Positions 11,995 to 22,860 of a stretch of 64,000 bases of DNA are shown piece after piece. The stretch covers positions 1 to 64,000 of the forward strand of contig JBHEQW010000002.1 in assembly GCA_046530935.1 (NCBI GenBank), given 5' to 3'. The notes under the pieces were generated by a model. That model searched no databases, was not told the origin of the DNA, and saw nothing but the letters and a program-made list of their open reading frames with translations. Numbering within the stretch: the stretch's first letter is position 1; each line of letters opens with the position of its first letter. The stretch comes from Arsenophonus sp046530935 (GTDB lineage: Bacteria > Pseudomonadota > Gammaproteobacteria > Enterobacterales > Enterobacteriaceae). The translations under genes were made by a program, and so were the position numbers.

Positions 11995-13740
11995 TTCTCT
12001 TAAGTTTTACAACAACTTAAAGAAAAACTCTTGGGAGGAATTTTGCTGTTGTTAATTTCTATTATCCATTAAAAGTGGAATCATATTATCACTATTATAG
12101 GAAATAATAGACATTAACTTATTGATGTTTTTTAATGCATTGAGTCGCGATATCATCGTGTTCATAACTGCTCACTTCTAGCAGTTGTTTTATTTCACGA
12201 AGGAACGGTTTCAGCACCTTCTTTAATGGCGAAGGAAATGACAAATTAGTTGTTTTTAAGTAAAAATAACAGAGAAGATCTCATCTTCTGCCTCATAACC
12301 TGGCAGAATCAATCATTATTTTTAATGGATGCTTGTTCAAACAAAATTCTGCTAGTGGCACATGATCTTTTAGTATTTCTATGTAAAATTCTTTGTCTCA
12401 AAAAAAGAACATATCTATAGAGATAGATCTAGTAATAAAGTCAACACAATATCCAGCATCCAGTACTTAACTGCGTTAAGTTATATTTGTCATAGCCAAA
12501 CAAAGTTTAAACAACACGATCATCATCCTAAATATACTCTTTTACATATAGAAAATCCCTCCGAATGATGCTTGATTTTATTTGTTTTTTTATTATGAGT
12601 AATTATATTCTACATGTATTTTTTAAAGCCTAGTCAATCTTAACTTTTGCCTAGTTTTGATTTTTTTTGAAAATTAAAACTAGGCAAATCCTAATTTTTT
12701 ACAATCTCATTTATCTTAACTGTCCATTTAACAAATTGAAGTAAGATAGATATCTTTCCAATAATTTTTTTAAAATACTAGAAATCTTTTAGGTAGAAAA
12801 ATATTTCTATTTTTCGATGCATTTTTCTCTAATCTTTATAATTGTTTATTTAATTTCAAGTTATATTTTTGAATATCCGATATTATCTGCTAGATTTTTC
12901 TATCTAATCTACCAACATATTGGTAAATAGTTATTTTCAATTTATTTCCCCTATCGCGTACTATTCACTGGTTCTGGTTAACTCTTTTTTTCGATACTTG
13001 GTAATATTATTCATAAACATATTTTTCCGGATGAATTGATTAACTAAAAAATATATGCTAAAGTTTTTTTATTTTCTCCAATACTTTATTATGAGATTCA
13101 AATGTGGTCTTTGGTCTTTAAAGAAAGATTTTTCTTTTATTTTTGCTTTGCATAAATCTGTTTGGATTCATCAAATATAATTTTTGAATAACAAACTACT
13201 TTGTGCTTTGTGTTATAATGTGGCCTAATTTATACATGTTTAGCTTTGCTGTTTTTATATGCCCATCGCTAGAATTCTTAAGTTTTTCTGCATAGCTATA
13301 TTCTGGTCATCGAAAAGTTTTTATGGTCCATCAATGAAACAATGAAATCTTAGGCACATACATCCCACCATTCATGCGTGTTTGCCATAACAAACTCTGA
13401 TAACTTGGATCTTGTCTCATCACTATGAGTGCCCTTAGCTAGTACGATGTTTTTTTGCTGTATTTCTATTTTGAATCAGTGCATTTAGCAGCTATCTAAA
13501 AATTGTTTTGTTTGCAAGCTTTGACTTAGCTTACTCGTTAGCGATTTCTAACCACTCATAGCTAAACCATTATCATTTATCTAATTCAGCCCATTTTATT
13601 AACGTGGACCTTCTTTACAAACTTTCTTGCGTAGTTTGCTAAACAACGCTTTATCAATATTTTCTTCTACATAGTGAGAGCTTGATTGTAGCTCCTCTGC
13701 TTATTATCAGCGGTGAGCCATCGTTCATGCAAGTTGAATT
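11995..13740. other. Eroded region downstream of the adhesin
   Basis: No open frame longer than about 50 codons was convincing on either strand. The sequence is very AT-rich with scattered stops. The only structured element is the hairpin at 12646-12688. Confidence 0.5.
12646..12688. terminator. Hairpin with 13-bp perfect arms, possible terminator
   Basis: Arms TTTGCCTAGTTTT (12646-12658) and AAAACTAGGCAAA (12676-12688) are exactly complementary around a T-rich loop. It lies about 650 bases past the adhesin stop. No clean T-tract follows, so its function as a terminator is uncertain. Confidence 0.4.
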
Positions 13741-14126
13741 AAAATAATACGGAAATACTTGCCCATCTTTTTTATATTTCTACAGCGTAGAATAGCAAAA
13801 TTCGCCATGCCAACTAAATTTATTCGTTTCTGGACCAATAAAAACTGGAAATCGCAACTTGATGCCTTTATCTTGTCACTAAAAACATTACAATTATTGG
13901 TTCTTGGCTTAGTGATTTTTGGTAACTCACATAAAGTAGTTTGCCTTCGCTAACCTATCGGCGCGTAGAAGCTACTGTACGCCTCTCTGTAAGCTATTTT
14001 TACGACATCCCAACCACATACTTTTATTTGCCACATGTGCTGAAACCAAGAAAACGCAGCTACAGGTTTTCTAGGAAATTTAAAATAAAGAAAAGAATTA
14101 CTTCCTATATTAACTCCCACAGCTAG
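13741..14126 (+). pseudogene. Unrecognised membrane-protein relic
   Basis: Two overlapping open frames (13759-13953, then from a TTG at 13941 to 14126) may be one frameshifted gene. The first part has a positively charged stretch (FIRFWTNKNWKSQ) followed by one hydrophobic helix (LKTLQLLVLGLVIF), the layout of a single-pass inner-membrane protein. Small conjugation or secretion components can look like this, but I cannot identify the family. No convincing ribosome site is seen. Confidence 0.25.
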
Positions 14127-14639
14127 CATCAGCTTTATCTGATGAGTACAGAAACAGGAAAACTACGAGGAACGAACAAACAAAGCAATGGAAATGATGG
14201 GAAATTTACGGAACTGGCAAAAATATCTTCATACTAAAGTTACCTAAAAGCTCGTTTTTTAGTCGATCGCTTTTTGTTCTGCTTCATAGACTAAAGTAAG
14301 ACAAAGTCAAGCTTTATCTTAAATTTCAATACATTATGATTTTCTTATATAAACCTATACTACACTCAGTGTTAACTTTAATTTACCTTAATGCTCTTAC
14401 TTATGCATACTTATTTTATCTAAGATCATTAGATAGACCATCGTTGTATACCTACATCCATGCCAAATGTCTACTGAGATGAATATAGGAGAAAAAATAT
14501 CATGACGACGACTGGATCCCATCATAAGGTAAGTACAACACCTAAAATCTAAGCTGATCTTCAAGCAAAGAACTTTTGTCTACTTTAGCTAAGAGTTATA
14601 GGATATCTGAACTTATATAGTTGCTAAAGAGAAAAAATG

Positions 14640-15160
14640 AGATGATGTTGATGATCATGCCCATATTCCACATCCTTTTCTGATGACGCTTTTACCAGCT
14701 CAAGAAGCCAAATTTTTTCCTTTTTAGTGTTAGGCAGAACGGAAAAACTGCACTAACAAACAACATTCACTGATACCCATTGAGATTGCCGTAAATCATC
14801 CACAACACGGTATGATACTCAAACTGGAAGGCTATAATGTGGATACACATCACAATCCAAAACCCATTAGAAATGAGAGCAGTAATATGTAAATTAGCCG
14901 CAAGATGAACTTACTCTAATAAAACGCGAACCATGGAGGAAAAACACAAGGAAAATAGGCAAATCGTTTGGCAAAGAAACGAATAAATTCAACGCCATTA
15001 TCACTTGATAATGGTATTTTTAGCCTAAAAGAAAGATCTCTATCAAACATTAACACTTTAGCAACAAAAAGTCATAAAAAATTATCAGCAAAAAATATCA
15101 ATAAAATAGTTAAAATAGTTGTCGATGAAAATCGTTTAACTAAACAACTTCAATAAATAG
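14640..15160 (+). pseudogene. Unrecognised relic with readable peptide segments
   Basis: Segments in two frames look formerly coding: HAHIPHPFLMTLLPAQEAKF near 14660, then HPQHGMILKLEGYNVDTH near 14800, then a 62-codon open stretch at 14968-15156 rich in Lys and Asn. Stops at about 14730 and 14890 break any continuous product. No family is recognised. Confidence 0.25.
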
Positions 15161-15279
15161 AACTGGAGATATTGTACGTAATCTTACTAAAGAAAAACGT
15201 TGGTGGTAATTATTAATTTGGAATAAAAAAATTTTAAAATGCTATACATTTTATTTTCTTTTATTAGAGATATGATTAT

Positions 15280-16620
15280 TTTTGTGCATCTGGTTTTAGA
15301 GATGCTCTCGCATCATATTGATTGATTTTATGAATGATTTTTACAATATATGGATGATATAGCATAAAAATTACTCTACCTATATACTTAAAACTAAATA
15401 TTATCTGTAATTTTTTACATAAACTCATCTGCAACACTGCCAGCCATCGTTGGTTAATGGTGACATAAAACCCATGTATTGCGATAACATGCTGAATGCT
15501 CATCCCTGTCCCAGGCTGGCGTATCAATACCGTCGTTTGTAATAATTATTTACCATAATAGACTATATAGATAGGTATTTAACTATCTCAATGTTAAACT
15601 ACCTAAGTTTATGGATCGTGGCGGCAACAAAATATTCTTTAATATTGGTTACTACTACCTTATTTGAAGGATACAAAAACGTCGAAGAGTTGCTACCATA
15701 GCTGCACCCATGCCAGGTATCTCCAGTTGAGATTTCTGCAAACCTCAATTGTGGCTATATTCTAGTTGAGAACCACATAATCTTTCTGCTAGTAATCAGA
15801 AAGCTGAAACAGCAATGACTTAAAGAGCATAAGAAAATGCTGCCTGCGTAATTTAAGCGATATGCAGTACGTTTATTTCTTGGTAGATGGCATATACAGT
15901 CATGTCAGGTGAGATGACTGCCTTTTCTTGCTTGTCATTATCGGCATCACTGAGGATGGACCTAATGACCTAGTTGTTGTCGAAGATGGTTATCAATATA
16001 TCGTAAGCAATGGCTTACACGTATCCCAAAGGCTTGCCTACGAAAGACTGTTTATCATTGGCTTTTTGAAATGCAATGGCAAAGATTATATTCCAGAAGA
16101 CGCAACAATAACATTGTTATCTACACAAAACAGCTAATGTGCATGGCTTCAGTCTACAAAAAGCATGCAACTAAAAATTAAAGATGAGCTATCAAGATAG
16201 TCTACTATGGCTAGCAGAGTAAACGTGCGATGCCGTTAATAAATACCTTGATGTTTTTGTTGGCAAGCTTGCTCACTGAAACGTATCCTGTAACCAATGA
16301 AGAAGCCAGAAAAAGATCGAGAATAACTACTTGAATTCCACGACTTCCCGTCAGCGCATTTGGCGTAAAATAAGAATGAGAAATCCAATTAAATTTGCTT
16401 CTACGACAATGGATCTACAAAACTGACTCGTAAAGAACTGTGGTTCAAAAACAATAAGCCTTTCAATTGTATTTAAGTTAGCAAGGTCTGCTTTTGTAAA
16501 AGTTTGAACTGGCTAAGAGAATTTTGAGCTAATGAATATTAACTGATGGTAAACAACGTCAAATTTAAGGATAGAAAACAGATTCACAAAGTATCAGAGT
16601 AAATCGTAGCCTGACAGTCG
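15280..16620 (+). pseudogene. IS256-family (mutator-type) transposase relic, best-preserved copy
   Basis: Reading across frameshifts gives the characteristic IS256 order. KNVEELLP is followed by a degraded LYLKGIS block at about 15680-15720. Then LVDGIYSHVR at 15870-15905 contains the first catalytic Asp region, and LVIIGITEDG with VVVEDGY at 15928-15990 follows at once, a stretch diagnostic of the family. The C-terminal portion (KELWFK near 16430, KFKDRKQIHK near 16560) matches the copies at 7540-8745 and 41225-42770. At least five frameshifts or stops make it inactive. The nearest downstream relic is an IS1595 fragment. Confidence 0.85.
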
Positions 16621-16995
16621 TCATACGCCATATTTTCTAATAACTTATATACATCGTAGATAATTAAACAATTTATCATTATAATATAGTTTTGCAATAG
16701 GACTTATAGTAAGATTATTAAATATTTTTCTGCAATCTGGAATTTTGCAACCATATCGCTTGTAACATATATAATTGGTGTGTGTCAATCCAACCTATAA
16801 CATATTCACTATGACAATTATAGACAGAATAAACTGAAACAAGTTGCTTCAATGAATGAATCGAGATCATCAGACAGATTATTAGCACCATGCTAACTAA
16901 TGAGATGCAGATTTATGTTAGCATGGGTAAAAGTGAAAAAAAGTCTCTTTGATCTGTATAAATGTTTGCTTTTTCATGTCAACATTTGTAGCGAA
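16610..16995 (-). pseudogene. IS1595-family transposase, N-terminal zinc-ribbon fragment
   Basis: The minus strand matches the start of the relics at 34200-35000 (minus) and 36590-37490 (plus). After frame correction it reads a cysteine ribbon of the type C-x2-C ... YGCKIPDCRKIFNNLT, the DNA-binding N-terminus of ISXO2-like transposases. The catalytic part is absent. The fragment abuts the truncated pilV relic at 17015, so the element probably inserted in or next to the pilus operon. Confidence 0.6.
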
Positions 16996-17014
16996 AATAC
17001 TTCATACAGTAGAA

Positions 17015-17330
17015 TGGATTTCTATTAACACCCTTTGCCAAGATAACTTTTTATTAGCATGGCAGGAACAATACGTTTTATGAGCGGGTTGTTTAATAAC
17101 TCATTACAATAGTCAGAAATATATCGCGCTTTTCAGCTTCATTAAGCTGCATGACATGAGGTGCTCATACTACACTTATATTCATCATAAGAAATACTTA
17201 GTATGTTTTTTCTCAATATAAAGCTGCTAAATGCTAAAACCACAAAAGTACTTAATATTTATAATGAAATAAACCCAGGATAGATTTCTATCTTTTTTCT
17301 TTCGATTGTTTTTCAAAATCTAACCTCCTA
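17015..17330 (-). pseudogene. pilV: PilV minor pilin/adhesin relic, truncated (pil cluster 1)
   Basis: This is the last recognisable member of pil cluster 1. It aligns with the minus strand at 43800-44095 (for example TAATGAGTTAT-AAACAA and AAACGTATT). The better copy begins with a lysine-rich leader followed by a prepilin-like hydrophobic stretch (ILLEVLSALMVV). In type IVb pili of IncI-type plasmids PilV is the tip adhesin encoded after pilU. Here the 3' portion is missing where IS1595 and IS256 relics begin. Confidence 0.45.
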
Positions 17331-17990
17331 AATATAAATTTCCATCTACCAAACATATGCAATCCACACAAGACCACATAAAAACAGCACAAATGATATT
17401 GATAAATGGGACTAAACAGTAGTTGATGTTTTTCTATCATTCCATTGTGCATCTGTAATTTTCTTGTTAAGAAAAAAACGACTTAAAAGGCGAGCACAAC
17501 TGATAACCAAAAAAGTACCTCGGAAAAACTACATGCCAGGCTATGACGTTTGTAGACATTACCAAAACAAAACTGTGTATAGCCATCACAACAATAAGAT
17601 CGGATCATGATGCTAAAAAAGCACAGCAAAGATAGTTAATTATCCGAGCATGACGTTAATCCGCTTTCCATATATAAAAGAAAACATCAGATGGCTCCAT
17701 ATCAGTAGAATGGCCAAAGTAACATAGTTCTTAAGCATCTTCTTGCCAGATCCAGATAAATGAATATGGCTAAAAAGCCAAGAAAATCAGAAAAAATAGC
17801 TATGTAGTGCTGAGATGGCCAAAACTTGGTCGACAAAGAAAAAGAATAAGGTAGACAGTAAAAATAATTCCATTTACTATTATCATAACTCTGTCGATTC
17901 CTGACAGGTTGCGTTCATGATGAAAATCTAAAAATGTTTTACAAAAATAAACAACTCTGATTTATGTAATGACAGCAAACAACCAAAGCA
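17331..17990 (-). pseudogene. Probable PilU prepilin-peptidase relic (pil cluster 1)
   Basis: The assignment rests on position (between pilT and pilV, as in IncI-type pil operons) and on similarity to 44096-44640 of cluster 2, which encodes hydrophobic segments. No catalytic Asp motif could be read through the frameshifts, so PilU is an inference. Confidence 0.35.
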
Positions 17991-17999
17991 ATATAAGAT

Positions 18000-18460
18000 T
18001 CACACCTGGCTCACGGTTTTCTCCTATTGCCTCTCACAACATATGTCAGTAATGAGCAAAAATCTGTTGGTAGATAGCGGAAGGTATTTCTTTTTATTCC
18101 TGGAATAAAAAACATGGTTATTATACGATCAATAAACAAGCCTATTTTAGGGCTACATTCGTGCAAGTGTTTTGCATCAGTATCTAGGCGCCTATTTTAA
18201 TCTTAAACCACTCATGATTAAATAAATCAGGATGGTATTTCGGATAAGATCACTGCCATTTTTAGAAATTTTGTATATACGTTGAATTGAGCTGCATCAC
18301 AAAATAATTCACACTTAACACATGGACAACCGTTTATCCAGATTGATATTCACTGGTTTTCCGAGAGAGATGTTTCCTTATGATCGATGCCTTTTAGCAG
18401 TTTTGGATCAATCTGATATATCGCATCTGCCTTATTAAAACAAAAAACTTGTGCTACTTT
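18000..18460 (-). pseudogene. PilT-like lytic transglycosylase relic (pil cluster 1)
   Basis: Minus-strand frames spell CFNKADAIYQIDPKLLKGI then HKETSLS, the N-terminal block of an SLT-type lytic transglycosylase in which the Glu of the K/R-E-T/S motif is catalytic. Further on, ILMQN and the tail IYQQIFAHY match the C-terminal block seen in clusters 2 and 3. Such small transglycosylases open peptidoglycan for pilus assembly. The gene follows pilS, as in IncI-type operons. Several frameshifts make it dead. Confidence 0.7.
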
Positions 18461-18579
18461 GATTCAGCTTATTGTAATGTAAAAAATAATAATATTCGCT
18501 ATATAGCCATGCATTCCTTAAATCCATAAAAAAAATTAGCCTTTACCCTACTGCATCGAAATGATTTGAAAATTAAAAA

Positions 18580-19200
18580 ATGGAAAAATTAATTCTTAAA
18601 TTTGGAAATGAGGATATTAATCAAGACCTAGCTGTTATCTAATTTTACATTGAATCCATGCTTTTTTTGTGATAATGGCATCAATATTGGTTAGTAGTGG
18701 AAATTGAAATCTCATCCAGCATTACTCTGCCGATCAGTTTTATTGCAAATGTGTAATAGGAAACCTGTAGCACATTTTATAAATAACTAAAAAGCATTTA
18801 TTATTAGTTGAGTCTCGCACTTTTTTTCATGGCAATAATGTCATTACTACTCCAACCTATTGGCTATTTTTCATCAAACTTTGATTTCTTGCAGTTTAAT
18901 GGTTATATTGCCGGGCCTGGGCTTTACCACAGGCCGCCAACTGCACTATAGTGTGCTTGTTATTTTTGCAGTATTAGTAAATGTGCAATTTCTCATATAT
19001 TTATCATGCTGCGTAATTGCGCCTCACTAATGCTTGTACGTTAGCAATTCCATCGTTAAAGGTCCTTTTAATTAAAAATATTCAAAACAGCGCCAACAGT
19101 AAATATAATAACAACCCCTATAATGGGCAAGGAGAATCACCATTATGATTTCTGGATTTAAAAATTTATTCTGAAGCGTTGACTTTTTTTCATATTTTCC
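18580..19200 (-). pseudogene. pilS: PilS major prepilin relic (pil cluster 1)
   Basis: The minus strand starts with a short basic leader (KKSQRF) and a long hydrophobic helix (IIGVVIIFTVGAVLNIF), then NDGIANVQALVR, typical of type IVb prepilins. Cluster 2 preserves the diagnostic middle segment (FTNAAKMTGTL) and cluster 3 preserves INGAKIRCTLVQF. The gene lies directly after pilR. It is interrupted by stops and frameshifts. In the intact system the prepilin would be cleaved by PilU and polymerised by PilQ/PilR. Confidence 0.7.
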
Positions 19201-19229
19201 TGTTTCTGTATTTATAAAATCCTATTGAA

Positions 19230-20175
19230 TTATTTTTCTATTCCTTATCTAATTTGATTGATCATAGTATTTAAATCTTAGCTTTCTAATAACTAGAAGT
19301 AACATATAACAGAACACCAATAAGAAGCAAAGCACTGTTAACCAAATCATTTTTTATTGAGTTGTTTGGCACTGATACATAATCAATGCTTAGCATAATG
19401 TTTAAAGATATTTTTTTACCTCTGCATTCGGCTAATAACATTATTTGATTGACACAATCCAGTGATGGGAAGTGATAGTCGATACTTTTTTAAAGTCAGC
19501 TCAAAATGTTCGCCTTACATTATATAATAGAGCGGTTTATTAACACGCATTTCCGACCACTCGTGGTGTCAATTTCGCCAAGCATATTAACCAACCGCTT
19601 GTATTACAGGAATATTAACTAGTAGTAATACGACAATATTCAGGGAAAAGTAAATCCACTGCACGGTACGATATATCGACTACGGAAGCAGAATGTAGGT
19701 GATTTTCTGATTAACCTAAATGCCACATTAATCATGATGTCAATCAGAACAGTGCATGTAGTCAAACATGGCGAAGATCCTGGTTTTTGTGCAATCCCTA
19801 ATCCGGATGGAATAATGCAAGATATCGAAGATATTGCCGGAGAAAATGGCTGAGTCAATCATGGTGGTTTCCTGAACTGATGCAGTAATTCGAAGAAATA
19901 CTTTTTAAATGTGTTGGTTATCATTTATCTAGTACAAACAACTAATCGGTCAAGATCAGTGGCATAAGAATGATGTTTGTGGTAAAAATTGGCAACAACA
20001 TTACGCATATCAATCAATAAAGGCTTGATGCAACGATTTATTATTATCTAAAAAAGCCAGCATGTTATAGAAGTCAATGTGGTCTTTAGCAGAAAAGCTT
20101 TTTTAATAAAACTATCTCATTATTGTATCAATATGAAGTTTAACACCAAGAACAGTTGAGATTAATGAGATTGCA
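19230..20175 (-). pseudogene. pilR: PilR inner-membrane platform protein (GspF family) relic (pil cluster 1)
   Basis: Minus-strand peptides match a GspF/PilC-family platform protein. IDFYNMLAFLDNNKSLHQAF at about 20010-20085 is the cytoplasmic helical start of the first GspF domain, and SIYRTVQ followed by LLN-like residues near 19650-19680 matches the start of the second. The C-terminal repeat and membrane segments follow to about 19230. Clusters 2 and 3 fill the gaps (SSGKLFDVLRSGQHIVK in cluster 3). The live ibpA lies antisense immediately upstream, separating pilR from pilQ. Confidence 0.75.
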
Positions 20176-20208
20176 GCAACATTGTTTTTCTCTTGTATTA
20201 CTAACTGA

Positions 20209-20236
20209 CTTGAAAACGGATCAACTGACCCCATAT
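20209..20236 (+). promoter_or_regulatory. Sigma-32 heat-shock promoter of ibpA
   Basis: CTTGAA at 20209-20214 and CCCCATAT at 20229-20236 are separated by 14 bases. This is an essentially perfect match to the RpoH (sigma-32) consensus (CTTGAAA, 13-17 bases, CCCCATNT). Transcription would start near 20243, before the start codon at 20290. At the corresponding places before the two dead ibpA copies the boxes have decayed (around 47180 and 61650). Confidence 0.85.
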
Positions 20237-20289
20237 ATATGAAAGAAGTAAACCTGAGTGTTAATCAACGATGTATTAAAGGAGGATCT

Positions 20290-20787
20290 ATGGCCTATCG
20301 TTCTTTTTCTCTTATCCCTGCATTTAGCAATCATATTCTGTCTGACCGTTTTGCCCAAATAGATAATCTGTTTAGTCGTTTGACAGGTGAAAACACGCTG
20401 GCTGATACGCCAGCCTATAATCTGCTGAAAAAAGATAAAGAACATTATGAAATGACAGTGAGCACACCTGGTTATACGCAGGATGAACTTGATATTTCGC
20501 TGCTTAATAACCAACTAACCATTAGTGGCAACCCAAAGATTCAAGAACAGTGTGGTACTGCCGAAGAAAAAGATGGCATAAAATGGTTGCATCATGGTAT
20601 TAAAAAAAGTGAGTTTTCTTTAAGTTTCAGACTTGAGCATCGGATAACGATCCATGAGGCGAAACTGGATAAAGGATTATTAACCCTGCAATTTACTTAC
20701 GATCTTCCTGAACAGGAAAAACCGCAGAAGATCACCATTGGTGATCAGAATCAATCAAGCCGCGTACTTGAACATCATGCTAATTAA
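20290..20787 (+). CDS. ibpA: Small heat-shock protein, IbpA/HSP20 family (intact)
   Basis: This ATP-independent holdase binds unfolding proteins and passes them to DnaK/ClpB. The 165-residue product has an alpha-crystallin domain from about residue 45 to 150, the typical A-x4-G-L-L motif (AKLDKGLLTLQF) near its end, and a C-terminal I-x-I motif (KITIG) used for oligomerisation. I start at ATG 20290 because AAAGGAGG lies five bases upstream; the in-frame ATG at 20239 lies upstream of the predicted transcript start. A sigma-32 promoter precedes it and an 8-bp-stem terminator follows five bases after the stop. It is antisense between dead pilQ and pilR. It is longer and more divergent than chromosomal IbpA of E. 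coli (137 aa). Copies at 47243 and 61591 are dead. Confidence 0.93.
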   Translation: MAYRSFSLIPAFSNHILSDRFAQIDNLFSRLTGENTLADTPAYNLLKKDKEHYEMTVSTPGYTQDELDISLLNNQLTISGNPKIQEQCGTAEEKDGIKWLHHGIKKSEFSLSFRLEHRITIHEAKLDKGLLTLQFTYDLPEQEKPQKITIGDQNQSSRVLEHHAN

Positions 20788-20791
20788 ATGT

Positions 20792-20811
20792 AGCGCCCAT
20801 TTTTGGGCGCT
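20792..20811. terminator. Intrinsic terminator after ibpA
   Basis: Stem AGCGCCCA / TGGGCGCT (20792-20799, 20804-20811) with a TTTT loop follows the ibpA stop by four bases, and TT plus an AT-rich run comes after it. The same 8-bp stem is kept beside the dead copy at 61074-61092. It may also serve converging pil transcription. Confidence 0.8.
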
Positions 20812-20839
20812 TTAACTTTCTAACGCCAAGAAAGTATAA

Positions 20840-22391
20840 CTATCTTAATTAATCCACAAAATGAAATGCTAATGTCACTGCCTAAACTTCTACAGCATAT
20901 AAGTAGTGCAAATACGTGCTGATTACAGCATGCCACCAAGTGTTCGATGCCGATAAGTTTTCCTTGTAGCCTTGCTCTTTTAGTACTATATAGTTTAGTA
21001 CTATATAGTTCAAAAGATTCTCAATCCGATGTGTGATCACTTCAGCTATCAAAATACACCAGGCAAATCCACTGATAAGTAGTATTAGCAGCCTTTAAAA
21101 AATAGAGAATAAACACTTTTTCAGACTGCCAATAGTGTTCTATCAGATCGCGATCCTCTGACTCAACCTTCTTGGCTAGTTGCTTAATAAGGAGATTTGC
21201 AGTGCTAGAACAAGCTCTATGTAACCAACAGATTGCTTATCAGAAAAATAAATAATTTAGGATTAACTACTAGTTTTGCTGATACCTCTTTAATTTACAT
21301 CCGATCAATGATAATTTAGCCAGTTATTTGCATTTAGGGTCGTTTATCAGCAGATGCAAAATCATTTCTGCTTCAATAATGCCGGTCAAAGCAAATTCTC
21401 CATCGTTTATTTCAGTGGTTAAAATGATGTTCAAATCACAATGTAAGCCATATGGCATCGATAACAGAAATGCGTGTTTGATTTCCTCTATGTTTTTCTT
21501 ATAGGTGATAATTGGAGTATAAATCGCTCAATAAATACTGCCTTTAGATTAATTTTCAATGGTTAACTGTAGTTGTATAAATAATTTATTGATATACCAA
21601 TACAGCGCAAGATAGAATGCGGAGGAGGTTGCGCCTATTATGATAGATTTTCCGAAGCCTGTTGTTGACCAGGACAAAAATTCTCATCCATTGTAGACAG
21701 CACAACAATGCGTTTCAGTATCCGAATTTAATCAAAAAAAAAGCTGAATAATTCAAAATCCGGTACCACGTATCACCATTATCCTTAACCATGCTCATGA
21801 TTACATATCATTCTCCATAGAGAATTGGTATATCCATAGCGCGCACTAAATATCACAAGCGGCTTTAAAAATTATTTAGCAATACTGAAATTCTGATGAT
21901 AATTCTTATAAAATTTACTTCTCGTTGAGGCATTACACATTGATAGAATAATGATATATTCTAGCAACTTTCCTTTATACTTATCGATGCAATCCAAATA
22001 TTATAGTTCACATAAACATGTGTTTGAACAGAGCAAAATCCAGAACTATCTCTTAAGACGGCAAAATGCACCTCAGACGTTATTACTGTGTAATAACCAT
22101 GCAGAAGTAGCTTAAACCAAGGTTGCTTATTAATGGTTTAATCCCAAGAATAGCTTGATGTGTGTGGAGTATCTCTATGTTGGCAATTTCATCCGTGATA
22201 GGCTTACATCTCCAGCGCGTATTGCACAGAAAGCCTATCTTCTCTATCAAGAAGATAAAGTTATGCGCTTTGAAAGCCTTTCGATAATTATTCATTATAA
22301 AAATAGGAATCACGTGATCCTAGTCATAGGCCTGTGTCACATACACAAAACAATGGATATCAGAATCTGGCTTAGGAAAGGTGTTGACCAT
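20840..22391 (-). pseudogene. pilQ: PilQ pilus-assembly ATPase (GspE/VirB11-like) relic (pil cluster 1)
   Basis: The gene starts at ATG 22391 (MVNTFPKPDSDIH), also present as ATG 51373 in the fourth fragment. An open stretch with NTRWRCKPITDEIANIE and THQAILGIKPLIS lies at about 22130-22240. The C-terminal third matches cluster 2, where LLMTTLNPNNELN with ISKTTLADYQLLI and SQRLL resembles the end of the type II/IV secretion ATPase core (T-x-H-x-N). The Walker A region could not be read. Multiple stops and frameshifts make it dead. The predicted length (about 510 codons) fits PilQ. Confidence 0.65.
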
Positions 22392-22394
22392 AAT

Positions 22395-22860
22395 GTTTTT
22401 TCTTTATTTTAATAAAATCACAGTATTTGTTTATTATTAGCATCAATCACGCGAACTTCCGCTAGCACTAATTGTTTTAGAATCAAAAAAAATAGGTGCA
22501 GTGGATTTGCTTCTTCTTTAGTAGATTAGCAAAATTGCCATCGAAAATCACAAAATGCGCCATCATGTTCTAGCTTCTAATCGTAAATTTTTTAACCACA
22601 ATAGGTAAGATCAGAACAGATGGGGAAAATCGCTGTTCTGCCATCTATACTGCTCTATTCAAGTTCGCTCTGAATATATTGTGCGTTGGCCAGGCTTTTA
22701 GCTCACAGTAGAATGGTTTCAGGCCTGTATGTTCTATAACCGTTTAATGGTGTATTCTTTCATTAGCGGTTTATGATATGGAAATAGCAACAGTGTTTTG
22801 GTGGATACGCCACACCACTTAAGCAGACCGAAATGGACATGCCCTACTTATAATTTTCAT
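22395..22860 (-). pseudogene. pilP: PilP pilus-assembly protein relic (pil cluster 1)
   Basis: ATG 22860 overlaps the end of the upstream frame (KLDENYK then stop), an operon-type overlap. The following region to the pilQ start is about 155 codons, the usual PilP size. The homologous fragment at 50881-51372 preserves a signal-peptide-like start (MKNYKYAMSSFLCA) and HLQQLEKIQSKIV, resembling the L-x-x-I-Q-S-x-T helix of PilP proteins. Frameshifts make it dead. Confidence 0.5.

Noticed and set aside
19640..19858. 72-codon minus-strand frame inside the pilR relic as its own gene
   Set aside because: The neighbouring frame carries the conserved PilR peptide (SIYRTVQ); this frame is not conserved in the other clusters.
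20239..20289. Longer ibpA start at the in-frame ATG 20239
   Set aside because: It lies upstream of the predicted sigma-32 transcript start and has no ribosome site; ATG 20290 has AAAGGAGG at ideal spacing and matches the other copies (ATG 61591, ATA 47243).
20221..20514. Open frame antisense to ibpA, possibly a pilQ-pilR linker
   Set aside because: It lies inside the ibpA frame and does not resemble PilR or PilQ.
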